Shown: positions 43,733 through 52,646, counted from the stretch's first letter. The stretch is DNA of 64,000 nucleotides from Oceanobacillus halophilus (GCF_003628505.1 NZ_RBZP01000006.1:124001-188000), one strand, 5' to 3'. The notes: generated by a model not told the origin, from the letters alone. Made by a program: numbers and translations.

Positions 43733-43901
43733 TTTATCACTTTCCTTTATACCTTTTTTTACTATTATACATAATATATATGAAAATTTGGTGAATAAAG
43801 ATAGTTTTTAGCATACCAATCATGCTTGTCCCCGTAAGCTAACTGGTTTAGAGCTTGAGAAGGGTAAGTAACCAATTTTCTACAATTTCCTATGATTGTC
43901 T

Positions 43902-43930
43902 ACTCGATATGAAGATTAATTCATATATTA
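43902..43930 (+). promoter_or_regulatory. Candidate sigma-K promoter of the coat-like gene
   Basis: AC at 43902-43903, an 18-bp spacer, then CATATATTA (CATAnnnTA) at 43922-43930. It lies about 29 bp before the start codon and matches mother-cell late promoters. Confidence 0.5.
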
Positions 43931-43958
43931 TATTAGATCGATTAAAGGAGGGATTCTA

Positions 43959-44297
43959 ATGGCTAGATGCAGAAGACGCAAACAGCGTAATAATGATGTT
44001 GCTGGGGTATCCGACAGAATAGATGAAGTAAGAATCAATGCAGATGAAATTACTATCTATGCGGATGAAGTTAATGTGATAGAAAGGGACCGAAAGCATC
44101 GAAAACGTCACCGTGATGATATTGCAGGCGATTTTGATGAACGTGATCATAGAAAACATGATCATCGTTTTGATGATGACATTGCTGGTGTGTCCGATGA
44201 ACGCGGTCGAAATAAACATCATGATCGTTACGACGATGATGTTGCTGGTGATTTCGATGAACGAAAACACCGCCGCAGAAGAAATCCATGGTTCTAA
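43959..44297 (+). CDS. Asp/Arg/His-rich repeat protein, probable spore coat component
   Basis: The 112-residue protein is low-complexity and has four copies of a DD(I/V)AG(D/V)xDER-like unit (NDVAGVSDRIDE, DDIAGDFDERDH, DDIAGVSDERGR, DDVAGDFDERKH) separated by basic His/Lys/Arg runs. There is no signal peptide or known domain. AAAGGAGGGATT precedes the ATG. The sigma-K-like promoter, terminator and neighbouring sspH gene suggest a late spore coat protein comparable in style to charged repeat coat proteins. This is inference. Confidence 0.7.
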   Translation: MARCRRRKQRNNDVAGVSDRIDEVRINADEITIYADEVNVIERDRKHRKRHRDDIAGDFDERDHRKHDHRFDDDIAGVSDERGRNKHHDRYDDDVAGDFDERKHRRRRNPWF

Positions 44298-44313
44298 ATC
44301 ATAGGTAATAAAC

Positions 44314-44344
44314 AACCTCTGGGCTACTGCTTATCCCAGAGGTT
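44314..44344 (+). terminator. Terminator after the coat-like gene
   Basis: AACCTCTGGG and CCCAGAGGTT form a 10-bp stem with an 11-nt loop, followed by CTATTT. Confidence 0.75.
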
Positions 44345-44433
44345 CTATTTCCACAATAAACTGGTATTGTTTTCATCGAATAGTTACATACGCAATTACA
44401 AAAAATAAAAATGCCATTGCAAAGGAGGATCAT

Positions 44434-44628
44434 ATGGATAGCAAACGCGCCAAAGAAATTATCGATTCCGTTACAATGATTAATGTAAACTATCACGGAA
44501 TTCCAGTTTATATTCAAGATGTTCATGACAAGGAGGAAACAGCAACTGTTTTTCCACTTGATGAAATGAATCATGAGCAAAAGGTTGATTTAAATGGGCT
44601 AACCGAACATAATTTGCCCTTACAGTAA
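44434..44628 (+). CDS. sspH: H-type small acid-soluble spore protein, paralogue 3
   Basis: The 64-residue protein has RAKEIIDSVTMINVNYHGIPVYIQDVHD and ATVFPLDEMNHEQKVDLNGL, as in the two other SspH-type proteins of this window. AAAGGAGGATC precedes the ATG. The stop codon lies inside the perfect 16-bp-stem hairpin that ends the transcript. Confidence 0.83.
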   Translation: MDSKRAKEIIDSVTMINVNYHGIPVYIQDVHDKEETATVFPLDEMNHEQKVDLNGLTEHNLPLQ

Positions 44629-44655
44629 AACCTCTACTTAGAGGTTTTACTGTAA
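44620..44655. terminator. Bidirectional terminator between sspH and alr
   Basis: TTACAGTAAAACCTCT and its exact reverse complement surround a 4-nt loop. It overlaps the sspH stop codon and ends the convergent alr transcript. Confidence 0.8.
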
Positions 44656-44669
44656 GTATATAGTATTTA

Positions 44670-45821
44670 TTACTTACCAACTATTTTTCCATTCTTTATA
44701 TAGACTCTTGGTACTCTACTTCCAATTAAACAAACAATCTCATAATGAATCGTCCCTAATTGATCTGCTACTTCTGCTAAAGAAATAAAGCCATCATTAG
44801 GTTCACCAAAGATAGTAAACACCTCTTGTTCATTTACATTCTGGATACCTGAAACATCAATCATGGATTGATCCATGCAAATACGTCCAACAATTGGTGC
44901 TTTTTTCCCTTTTACCGTGACATTTCCTTTATTGGACAAAGCACGAGTGAATCCATCGGCGTAACCAACAGGTATGGTAGCAATGATGGACGTTTCTTTT
45001 GGTTTAAAGGTGCAACCGTAACTTATTGGCTCCTCCGCTTCCACCTTTTTTATCATAACAGGCTTTGTTTTAAAGCTCATTGCTTGCTTTAATGCAATTT
45101 TTTCTCGTAAATGTTCACTCGGATATAACCCATAAAGGCTGATTCCCACCCGTACCATGTCCATATGCATGTCTGGGTATGCAATTGTACCTGCACTATT
45201 ACAGCAATGCTTAAGAGGAATTGTAAATCCATTTTCTTCCAAGTAATTACATACTGTTGTAAAATGGCTAAATTGTTTCTTCGTATAGGATGAGTCTGTA
45301 TTATCTGCATCAGCAAAGTGTGTAAATACCCCCTCTAAATCAACATAGTTTGATTCAAGGGATTGCGCTAATTCCAATACTTTTTCCTTTTCTTTAATCC
45401 CAATACGATTCATTCCACTATCTATTTTTATATGTACATGTACTGTTTGCTTTAAATTTTCAGCAATACTCCTAATTTGTCCTGCACTATCATCCGTATA
45501 GACTGTTAACGTTATATTATTTTGTATGGCATCTTCAAAAGCTTTAGTTGAACCTGTATACCCCAAAACCAAAATAGGAGCCTGTATTCCAGATTGTCGA
45601 AGTCGTATCGCTTCATCGAGCAGAGCTACTGCAAGATAATCAGCTCCCGCTTCCAGTGCTGCTTCCCCAATCTCTTTGGCGCCGTGTCCATAACCGTCCG
45701 CTTTGATTACTGCCATGAATTTACTGCCAGGATTTAAATGCTTCTTAAAAGCTTTTACATTTCCCTGTATGGAATCCAGTGATACCTCCACCCATGTATC
45801 CCGATAACTATCAGTTACCAT
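44670..45821 (-). CDS. alr: Alanine racemase
   Basis: The PLP enzyme interconverts L- and D-alanine for peptidoglycan. Lys40 (VIKADGYGHG) binds PLP and Tyr268 (ISYGCTF) is the second catalytic base; the C-terminal half has GRICMDQSMIDVS. The 383-residue length is normal. The genes usual around the main Bacillus alr (acpS, ndoA) are absent and spore genes are nearby, so this could be the second, sporulation-associated racemase (YncD type). TTAGGAGGAAG precedes the ATG. Confidence 0.93.
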   Translation of the reverse strand: MVTDSYRDTWVEVSLDSIQGNVKAFKKHLNPGSKFMAVIKADGYGHGAKEIGEAALEAGADYLAVALLDEAIRLRQSGIQAPILVLGYTGSTKAFEDAIQNNITLTVYTDDSAGQIRSIAENLKQTVHVHIKIDSGMNRIGIKEKEKVLELAQSLESNYVDLEGVFTHFADADNTDSSYTKKQFSHFTTVCNYLEENGFTIPLKHCCNSAGTIAYPDMHMDMVRVGISLYGLYPSEHLREKIALKQAMSFKTKPVMIKKVEAEEPISYGCTFKPKETSIIATIPVGYADGFTRALSNKGNVTVKGKKAPIVGRICMDQSMIDVSGIQNVNEQEVFTIFGEPNDGFISLAEVADQLGTIHYEIVCLIGSRVPRVYIKNGKIVGK

Positions 45822-45886
45822 AATTAACTTCCTCCTAATGACAAACTACCTTTCATTCTTATTTTATACTGTCACTAATTAAAGTT

Positions 45887-46463
45887 GGCTCTTTTCATAT
45901 AAGTTTATTGCTTTTTTAAACGTCATAATTAAACTGAAATGTGGTGTAACTTAATCGATTATAGAAGTGTTATCGTTCACTACTATAGTGCATAGTTGAT
46001 AGAAACTCCTGATAATCTGAATTCAAAGTAATGTGCTCAACTCTCGCTGCGGAAATACACTACGCTTTCCGCGGGGAGCTGGTGAGCCTCCTCCGTGCTG
46101 ACACACTACGTAGTCTCACCGATGCTCTTCTTCCGGCAGGAGTCTCCGTGTATTTCCTTCGCTAATTTGGTGCTTTATTACTTCCAAGTATTTTATAAAG
46201 ACTCTATAGATATAGGTAAGGCTACCACTATTAAGCAGGTTGATTGGAGCGGAGGGCAGTCGACTCCTGCGGGAAGATAGGCCTAGATGAGACCCCGCAG
46301 TGCGGTAGCACGAGGAGGCTCATCAGCCGCCCGCGGAAAGCGACTGCCCGGAGCGGAAATCAACAAGGCACTACATTTATCTTTAATTAAAGTAACTCGC
46401 ATTCTATATAAAATGCGAAATAAACTTATGTTGAAAAATCAACAATATTTTTAGAAAAGAGCC
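45887..46463. repeat. Interspersed GC-rich element R4
   Basis: 577 bp with perfect ends GGCTCTTTTC and GAAAAGAGCC. The left 100 bp are the inverted copy of the right end of R2. The core has two different GC-rich inverted modules: TACGCTTTCCGCGGGGAGCT...GGAGTCTCCGTGTATTTCC and GGAGGGCAGTCGACTCCTGC...GAAAGCGACTGCCCGGAGC. It occupies the region upstream of alr. No credible ORF. Confidence 0.85.
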
Positions 46464-46691
46464 AAAGTAAAATAGCTATAAATATTTTATATTGCTATTA
46501 TTTCACTTTTCCCCATTAAAAAAAAGCAACAAATATTATACAATAAAGATTAGGTGAGTCTACTAAGTGCGATAATGCGTAGTAGGCTCACCCGTTCTCC
46601 ATGAAAAGCGAAGGCCCAGAGCGAGTTTACCCTCGAATAAAGTTCGCAATTTATTACATTCCATTTCTTATGTCCCAACATCTTGCTGCTA

Positions 46692-47417
46692 TTATTTATG
46701 AGTATTCTCTTTCATCAAGATTGTTGTCTGCAACGGATCTTTTGATACGAGCTTCATGACGTAGGCAGAAACATCATCAATCTTATCTGACAGATGACTG
46801 GTTCTCTCATATAGGATAGAACGAAAATGTTCAAGCTGTCTTGTAATCTTCTGGGTTAGTGCTTCTTGATTTTCGAGACGCCTCATCATACCTTCCTGGC
46901 TTTGTTCTTGTGCTTTCATTTGCTCGGAGATTTGGTATTGAAATTCTGTTTGCTGCTGGATATTTAATTGCAATTCCTCCTTTATTTCTCCGTAGACATC
47001 TATTTGCTTCTCCATCCCTTTTTGCGATACCGCTAATTGATTCATTTCCTCTAATAATTCCTGCTCGAATGAATGATTCTTAGAAACCATTTCTTGTAAT
47101 CTTCTGTTACCCTCTTCAAGTCTTTCTAACTTCTTAATAACTTGGGTCTCTAATGTTTCTTGTTTTACGTTCATATCTTTCAAATCACGTAATTGCTCTC
47201 TAAATTCATTCCACTTGTTCGATTGTTTCAATTCTTGCTCATCATATCGTTTTCTTAATTCATGAAAAGAATGATTTAAGGAATTATTAATTTTCTTTTG
47301 TTCCTCTATCATTTCTGCTGTATGGTTTTTTATAAAGAAATGTTGATTTGGATCTGGTAAGCCATTATCATTTTTATAAATATGCTTATCATAATTAGGA
47401 TTTATATATAATCCCAT
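46692..47417 (-). CDS. Coiled-coil protein, unknown
   Basis: The 241-residue protein has no signal peptide or membrane helix. After a short N-terminal MGLYINPNYDKHIYKNDN segment, residues about 35-215 are strongly charged, Gln/Glu/Leu-rich and heptad-like, predicting long coiled coils. I recognise no family. The start is ATG 47417 with AAGGGG upstream; GTG 47426 is too close to the RBS. It is isolated between element R4 and the acyltransferase gene. Confidence 0.65.
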   Translation of the reverse strand: MGLYINPNYDKHIYKNDNGLPDPNQHFFIKNHTAEMIEEQKKINNSLNHSFHELRKRYDEQELKQSNKWNEFREQLRDLKDMNVKQETLETQVIKKLERLEEGNRRLQEMVSKNHSFEQELLEEMNQLAVSQKGMEKQIDVYGEIKEELQLNIQQQTEFQYQISEQMKAQEQSQEGMMRRLENQEALTQKITRQLEHFRSILYERTSHLSDKIDDVSAYVMKLVSKDPLQTTILMKENTHK

Positions 47418-47664
47418 TATTTTCACCCCTTATCCGCATTACTGTAATATCCTATGCAGTAAAGGGGTTAGCTGTACATTTACCATACATGTCTACTAAA
47501 AGACTATGGATAAATTTTACTGCATGAAATAATTTTTTCTTTAAAGAAATTGTCATTTTATATGATAGAATAATACTGGTCTTTTTTTCTTTTTCCAAGA
47601 AAATAATTGGGTACTTTTGCATTAGATAAAGCAAAGATCAGTATATGATTAGGAAGTGAGACTC

Positions 47665-48882
47665 GTGAGCATCGAAAAGAAACCAAATAAATTATTGGTA
47701 AATATAATCAAATTCTCCATTAGAAAGTTCATAAATACACGTACCAAGATAATCATCGAACAAGATGACACGGTTGATTTGAAGGGTCCATATTTGATTT
47801 TGTCCAATCACGTAAATAACTGGGACCCATTATTTATTAACCTTATCGTAAAAGAACCTATTTGCTTTATCGCAGGTGATTCGTTATTCCGTATTCCAAT
47901 ACTCAAAAGTATCTTATATTATTTTGGTGCTATCCCAAAAATGAAATCAACCAATGATACACGTACGATTAGAAGTATGATTAAAGCAAAAAAACATAAT
48001 CGAATCATTGGTATATTTCCAGAAGGCAACAGAAATTGGGATGGTGTTACAGAACCTATCCATCTAGCAACAGCAAAACTAGCAAAACTACTAGATATTC
48101 CTGTTGTAATTGGAACGATAAAAGGCGGACATCTAAACCAGCCAAGGTGGGGACTTGGACATCGTAAAGGTCCAATTTATATATCTCTAACTAAAAAATT
48201 TGATAAAGGCGAATTTAGACAAGATAAGCCTGAAGAGATTCTTAAAAAGTTAACAGATGCTTTTGTCTATAGTGAGATGGATTGGCAAAGTGAAAAGAAT
48301 ATACCATATAAAGGAAAAAATCTTGCTAATTATTTAGAGAGACTACTCTTTGTATGTCCTAACTGTAAAACACCTGAAAACCTGCATTCTCACCATGACA
48401 TGTTCCAATGTGAGCATTGTAATTATACCGTTCGCTATACAGAGTATGGTAATTTTGAAAAAGTGAACTTTCCATTAATATACTCTACTACCCATGAATG
48501 GAACCAGTGGCAACTTAAGTTTATGAAAAAGTCACTGGTTGATAAGCAAATGAGTGAAGTTTGGAAAGCTGTTATGGATGATCATGTGAATTTGAAAGCA
48601 TCGAAAAAAGGAGAGAAGTTCCGTCTTGTATCTTCTGGAAATCTTACTCTCGACCGTGAGAATGAAGTACTTGCATTTGCTTCAGAAAAAGGAGAACTTT
48701 TCCTATTTCCGCTTCATCAAATAGATGGCCTCAATATTCATTTACATCATATGCTTGACTTTTTTATTCATGATACAATGTATCGACTTGAATTCTATCA
48801 ACCACGGACATCTGCATATAAATGGCTTAAAGTTATTCAAACTTTGCTACAAAATAAAGACAGCAAGGAGGGGATTTCATGA
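47665..48882 (+). CDS. Lysophospholipid acyltransferase (PlsC-like) with Zn-ribbon and PH-like C-terminal region
   Basis: The 405-residue protein has the acyltransferase signature NHVNNWD (His49-x4-Asp54) and FPEGNRNWDG (118-127), as in 1-acyl-glycerol-3-phosphate acyltransferases. After residue 225 it continues with a four-cysteine ribbon (CPNCKTP...CEHCNY), and then an alpha/beta region resembling a bacterial PH fold. The extra C-terminal part is unusual for PlsC. GTG 47665 has AGGAAG about 9 nt upstream. It overlaps the gltS start by 4 nt, so it is co-translated with it. Confidence 0.83.
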   Translation: MSIEKKPNKLLVNIIKFSIRKFINTRTKIIIEQDDTVDLKGPYLILSNHVNNWDPLFINLIVKEPICFIAGDSLFRIPILKSILYYFGAIPKMKSTNDTRTIRSMIKAKKHNRIIGIFPEGNRNWDGVTEPIHLATAKLAKLLDIPVVIGTIKGGHLNQPRWGLGHRKGPIYISLTKKFDKGEFRQDKPEEILKKLTDAFVYSEMDWQSEKNIPYKGKNLANYLERLLFVCPNCKTPENLHSHHDMFQCEHCNYTVRYTEYGNFEKVNFPLIYSTTHEWNQWQLKFMKKSLVDKQMSEVWKAVMDDHVNLKASKKGEKFRLVSSGNLTLDRENEVLAFASEKGELFLFPLHQIDGLNIHLHHMLDFFIHDTMYRLEFYQPRTSAYKWLKVIQTLLQNKDSKEGIS

Positions 48883-50243
48883 GTGAATCTTGGCTCTTCA
48901 TTATAGATTTCTTACTTTTATCATTACTGGTTGTGACTGCAGCCGTTTTAAAAGCTAGAATTCCCTTCTTAACTAGATGGATTATTCCAACTTCCATGAT
49001 TGCCGGATTCCTTGGTTTAATTTTTGGCACAGAATTAATCGGCTGGATACATTTCGATTTGGATATACTCGGGGAGCTTGTATACCACTTAATGGCTATT
49101 GGGTTTATTGCTCTATCTTTAAAAGAACGTGATGTAAAAAACAGTCCAAACTTTTTAAATGCAGGAATGCTAATTGTATCTACCTACCTAATTCAGGGAA
49201 TTGTCGGATTTTCCTTCTTCCTTTTATTGATACAGTTCTTTTTCCCAGAATTTTTCCCTGGGATTGGTTTGCTTTTGCCCTTAGGGTTCGGGCAAGGACC
49301 TGGACAAGCCTATTCCATTGGAACTCAATGGGAACAGCTTGGTATAAATAGCGGTGGAAATATTGGTTTAACCATAGCTGGACTAGGATTTATTTGGGCT
49401 ACTGTCATAGGTATCATTCTTATTAATATTTTAGTTAAAAACAAAAGATTTCAATCCTCTGATCAGGATTCAGCTTTACATCATGAAGATGTTATTGAAA
49501 CATCTGATCCAGATGAAATTCCTTTAGCTGATGCTATTGATAAATTAACGTATCAAATAGCACTTATCGGCACTATTTACTTAATAACCTATCTAACACT
49601 AATAGGTCTTGAAAATATATTAACTCCTTTAGGTACATTTGGAGAAACGTTGGCACAACTATTGCTAGGCTTTCACTTTATCATTGGCAGTTTATATGCG
49701 ATGGCTTTTCGCATTATTCTAAATCGGTTAAAGGATAAGGGATTTAAGCTGGAACATGAACCAAATAACTTCTTGCTACAGCGTATATCTGGATTTGCTT
49801 TTGATTATATGATTGCTGCTTCGATTGCAGCAATATCCATTCATGCCTTACAGGATTATTTAATACCTATTATCTTATTAACAACCATTGGAGGTTTTGT
49901 GACTATCCTATTTATGGTTTGGGTAGTACCTAGACTTTTCCCGAATGATAAGCTTCCCAATACACTAGGCTTTTATGGTATGGCAACCGGGACGATTTCA
50001 ACTGGTATGGCACTTGTCAAAGCAGTAGATCCACAATTTAAGTCAAATACAACCGAAAACTTGGTCATGGGTAGTGCATCTGCCATTATATTTGGATTTC
50101 CACTCCTATTACTTTTGAACGTACCAGTTGTTGGTTATATCGAAAACAAACCAATATTATATATATATACTTTAATAGGTTTAATCATCTATTTTCTCGG
50201 ATTAATGACCATATTGCATTTTCGCTCTAAAAAAGCAATCTAG
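48879..50243 (+). CDS. gltS: Na+/glutamate symporter, GltS family
   Basis: The 454-residue membrane protein has 11-12 helices and the two GltS-type hairpin loops: GFGQGPGQAYSIGTQWE in the first half and GFYGMATGTISTGMALVKAVDP in the second. It should import glutamate or a related dicarboxylate with Na+. It follows the acyltransferase gene with an ATGA overlap; a functional link between the two is not obvious. Confidence 0.85.
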   Translation: MSESWLFIIDFLLLSLLVVTAAVLKARIPFLTRWIIPTSMIAGFLGLIFGTELIGWIHFDLDILGELVYHLMAIGFIALSLKERDVKNSPNFLNAGMLIVSTYLIQGIVGFSFFLLLIQFFFPEFFPGIGLLLPLGFGQGPGQAYSIGTQWEQLGINSGGNIGLTIAGLGFIWATVIGIILINILVKNKRFQSSDQDSALHHEDVIETSDPDEIPLADAIDKLTYQIALIGTIYLITYLTLIGLENILTPLGTFGETLAQLLLGFHFIIGSLYAMAFRIILNRLKDKGFKLEHEPNNFLLQRISGFAFDYMIAASIAAISIHALQDYLIPIILLTTIGGFVTILFMVWVVPRLFPNDKLPNTLGFYGMATGTISTGMALVKAVDPQFKSNTTENLVMGSASAIIFGFPLLLLLNVPVVGYIENKPILYIYTLIGLIIYFLGLMTILHFRSKKAI

Positions 50244-50269
50244 CTAGCTTAACAATCTACTTGCGAATA

Positions 50270-50818
50270 GGACGCTTTTTAGCATGACTTTACTTTGCAT
50301 TTTGTATAGACTATTGATTACTTTAATTAAGAATACTGCTATATATCCGCTACGGAAATACACTACGCTTTCCGCGGGCGCTGCTGAGCCTACTCCGAGC
50401 TATCGCTCTCCGTAGTCTCACCTAGGCTTATCTTCCCGCAGGAGTCTCCGTGTATTTCCTCCGCTAAGTTGTCTGCTCTACTTATATAAACAAAAAATAT
50501 GTTGTTTATAAGAATAATAACGGCCTTAAACGTGATTCAATGAGTTATAATCTCAAAAATATTTTGTACATCTATCTTAGCGGAGGCAGAATACGTAGAC
50601 TCCTGCGGGAAAAGCACGAGTCTGAAGACCCCGCAGCGGCGCTTTTTCCGCGAGGAGGCTGAAGCCGTGCCCGCGGAAAGCGAAGTATTCTGCCGGAGCG
50701 AATGATCGTACAAAACTTTCATTAGTATAAGCGAGCGCTAACTATTCTTAATTAAATAAATCAGGAGTTTCTATCAACTGTAAAACTTCAAAAAGCAACA
50801 AACAATACGAAAAGAGCC
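50270..50818. repeat. Interspersed GC-rich element R5
   Basis: About 549 bp with left end GGACGCTTTTTAGC (degenerate) and right end GAAAAGAGCC. Left subterminal TTTTGTATAGACTATTGATT, modules TACGCTTTCCGCGGGCGCTG and GCGGAAAGCGAAGTATTCTG, and right subterminal GGAGTTTCTATCAACTG. It lies between convergent genes. Confidence 0.8.
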
Positions 50819-50825
50819 TAAAACA

Positions 50826-50860
50826 AAAAGGTGGGAGTATGAGAAATACTGCCACCTTTT
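50826..50860 (-). terminator. Terminator after the small PH-like gene
   Basis: AAAAGGTGG and CCACCTTTT form the outer stem, with AGTAT/ATACT nested inside. Confidence 0.7.
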
Positions 50861-50874
50861 ACTGATTATGAGGG

Positions 50875-51162
50875 TTATTTATTATAGATGTGCTCTTTAC
50901 ATTTTAGAACAAATTCTTCTGGTGATGTTTTTACAATGTAGGAATATACCCCTTTGGAGGTATGTAAGTAGAGGAGGCCTCCTTTATCACCAATTAACCG
51001 ATAAGAAACATCCATGATGTCCTTAATTGGAAATTCGCGGTGTTCAGTCACTACTTTTTCATGATATAAATAAAGAGTGCGTTGGTGTTCAATATCAACC
51101 TGTTCAATACTATTCACTTGCCTCTCAACCTTCACATACGGTTGTTCAGCTATTATCTGCAT
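50875..51162 (-). CDS. Small PH-like protein (95 residues), unknown
   Basis: The 95-residue protein begins MQIIAEQPYVKVERQVNSIE and has alternating strands ending in a helix (TSPEEFVLKCKEHIYNK). This resembles a small bacterial PH-type fold. No catalytic motif is visible. GGAGGGAAG precedes the ATG. It lies upstream-to-downstream with the Spx-like gene on the same strand, which precedes it by 86 bp. Confidence 0.65.
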   Translation of the reverse strand: MQIIAEQPYVKVERQVNSIEQVDIEHQRTLYLYHEKVVTEHREFPIKDIMDVSYRLIGDKGGLLYLHTSKGVYSYIVKTSPEEFVLKCKEHIYNK

Positions 51163-51247
51163 TTACTTCCCTCCAAGTTCCAGTAACTGCTTCTGTATTT
51201 CGAAACGGGTACTCACCTTCGCACAATGAAAGCGTACTTTTGTTATT

Positions 51248-51658
51248 TTAGCTTTCAGCAAACTGCAGGTTACTCATTCGCCATTTTAGCCATTGATATT
51301 CTCGAGTCTTCCTAGGTAAAAACTGACGAATATCATCTTCGTGATAACCAACCTGCAAGCGCTTTTCATCTACAATTATTGGACTTCTAAGTAATCTTGG
51401 ATGCTTATGAATCAATTCCAACAGTTCCTGTAATGGAATCGCGTCCATATCTAAATTAAGATCTTTATAAACTTTAGATCTAGTTGAGATGATTTCATCA
51501 GTCCCATCAACTGTCATACGCAATATCGCTTGGAGCTCGTGTACAGTTAGTGGTTCTTTTAAGATATTCCTTTCTACAAAATCAATTTCTTGTTTAGCAA
51601 ACCATTGTCTTGCCTTTCTTGTTGATGAACATGCAGCGCCATATATCCTTACACTCAT
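51248..51658 (-). CDS. Spx/MgsR-family ArsC-like regulator with a single active-site cysteine
   Basis: The 136-residue protein matches the Spx family in order: RIYGAACSSTRKARQWF, DFVERNILKEPLT, LLRSPIIVDEKRLQVGYHEDDIRQFLPRK. The redox motif is C10-S-S-T13 rather than CxxC, so it cannot make the usual intramolecular disulfide. Spx proteins bind the RNA polymerase alpha subunit and control oxidative-stress genes; this paralogue may be redox-insensitive or act through intermolecular disulfides. A GAATGATAA segment precedes the ATG. Confidence 0.85.
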   Translation of the reverse strand: MSVRIYGAACSSTRKARQWFAKQEIDFVERNILKEPLTVHELQAILRMTVDGTDEIISTRSKVYKDLNLDMDAIPLQELLELIHKHPRLLRSPIIVDEKRLQVGYHEDDIRQFLPRKTREYQWLKWRMSNLQFAES

Positions 51659-51726
51659 TTATCATTCCCCATTCTTTATTAATTTTATTTAATAGTGATA
51701 CGTATGAAATTATAAGATAGATTCAC

Positions 51727-52341
51727 TTAGTTTCTATAAAGTCCATTTTTTAGTAATTGCATCTCGATTGAAAAGTTTTCAATCGCTTCCTTATCTGATA
51801 ACTCTTTGGAAAACTTCTCTACAAAGTTTCGAAAAGCCACAGCAACAATAATCTGCAGGATGTGATAGATTTGCTGGTCATCTTCAATATTCAATCTTTC
51901 TTTATCAATCAACCGATTTATTTGTTCCATATAATCATTTGAATGACTATCTTCAAACATAGAGGTAACTGCATCCTCTATTTTGTGTGTAACGTTTAAT
52001 AGTGCATTTTTTAAAAAGTTAAGTTCTTGATCATCAGGAAGATCTACTAAAAATTCATAATACATGTCAATTACTGCATCTATGATATCTCCATGATGTT
52101 TCTTTAATTTATCAATTAATTCTATTTTTCTAGTTTTCGTTTCTTCTTTAAGTAAGTAGAAATAGACATCTTCCTTATCTTCAAAATATTGATAGAAACT
52201 ACCTCTAGGAATTCCAGCAGATTTAACAATATTAGAGATAGATGCTTCATATAACGGAGACTTGGCAAATTCCTCTTCTGCTGCTTGCATTAAGTTCTGT
52301 CTTTTTTGCTCAGGTAAGTTAAAAAACGTCCGCTTGGGCAA
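51727..52341 (-). CDS. TetR-family transcriptional regulator
   Basis: Residues about 10-60 form the TetR helix-turn-helix (QKRQNLMQAAEEEFAKSPL, ISNIVKSAGIPRGSFYQYFEDKEDVYFYLL), followed by a long helical ligand domain. It probably represses its own gene and perhaps the divergent MOSC gene through the three palindromes at 52366-52445. The effector is unknown. GGAGGTTTAAC precedes the ATG. Confidence 0.93.
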   Translation of the reverse strand: MPKRTFFNLPEQKRQNLMQAAEEEFAKSPLYEASISNIVKSAGIPRGSFYQYFEDKEDVYFYLLKEETKTRKIELIDKLKKHHGDIIDAVIDMYYEFLVDLPDDQELNFLKNALLNVTHKIEDAVTSMFEDSHSNDYMEQINRLIDKERLNIEDDQQIYHILQIIVAVAFRNFVEKFSKELSDKEAIENFSIEMQLLKNGLYRN

Positions 52342-52365
52342 TGTTAAACCTCCAAACTTTCATTA

Positions 52366-52445
52366 TGACACGATGTCACTTATGTACATTTTTTATAATA
52401 AATGACACACTGTCATTTGTCAATATTTTTCATGACACCTTGTCA
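52366..52445 (-). promoter_or_regulatory. tetR promoter with three palindromic operators
   Basis: Three 13-bp palindromes TGACAnnnTGTCA lie at 52366-52378 (CGA spacer), 52403-52415 (CAC) and 52433-52445 (CCT). On the minus strand, TTGACA (-35, 52423-52418) and TATTAT (-10, 52400-52395) with a 17-bp spacer flank the middle palindrome. A dimeric TetR protein would therefore sit on its own promoter. Confidence 0.85.
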
Positions 52446-52580
52446 CCATAACTCTATACCCCGTTAATTATAATTTACCATTCAAATGTGGCATTTTTAT
52501 GGGAAATAAAAGGTATCATTCTTTTTAACGAAAGTATTTACGATTTAAAACAGGCTTATACCTTTTGTGATAAAATTATT

Positions 52581-52606
52581 TTAGGCTCTTTTCGAAAAGA
52601 GCCTAA
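52581..52606. repeat. 26-bp perfect palindrome, possible bare GGCTCTTTTC element ends
   Basis: TTAGGCTCTTTTC is followed directly by its exact reverse complement. This equals the two terminal sequences of the large interspersed elements joined without interior. It lies about 40 bp upstream of the MOSC gene start. It could also be an unusual terminator or operator. Confidence 0.6.
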
Positions 52607-52646
52607 TTTTAAAGGTATCCTAATAGAAAATAAAAAGGGGGATATT

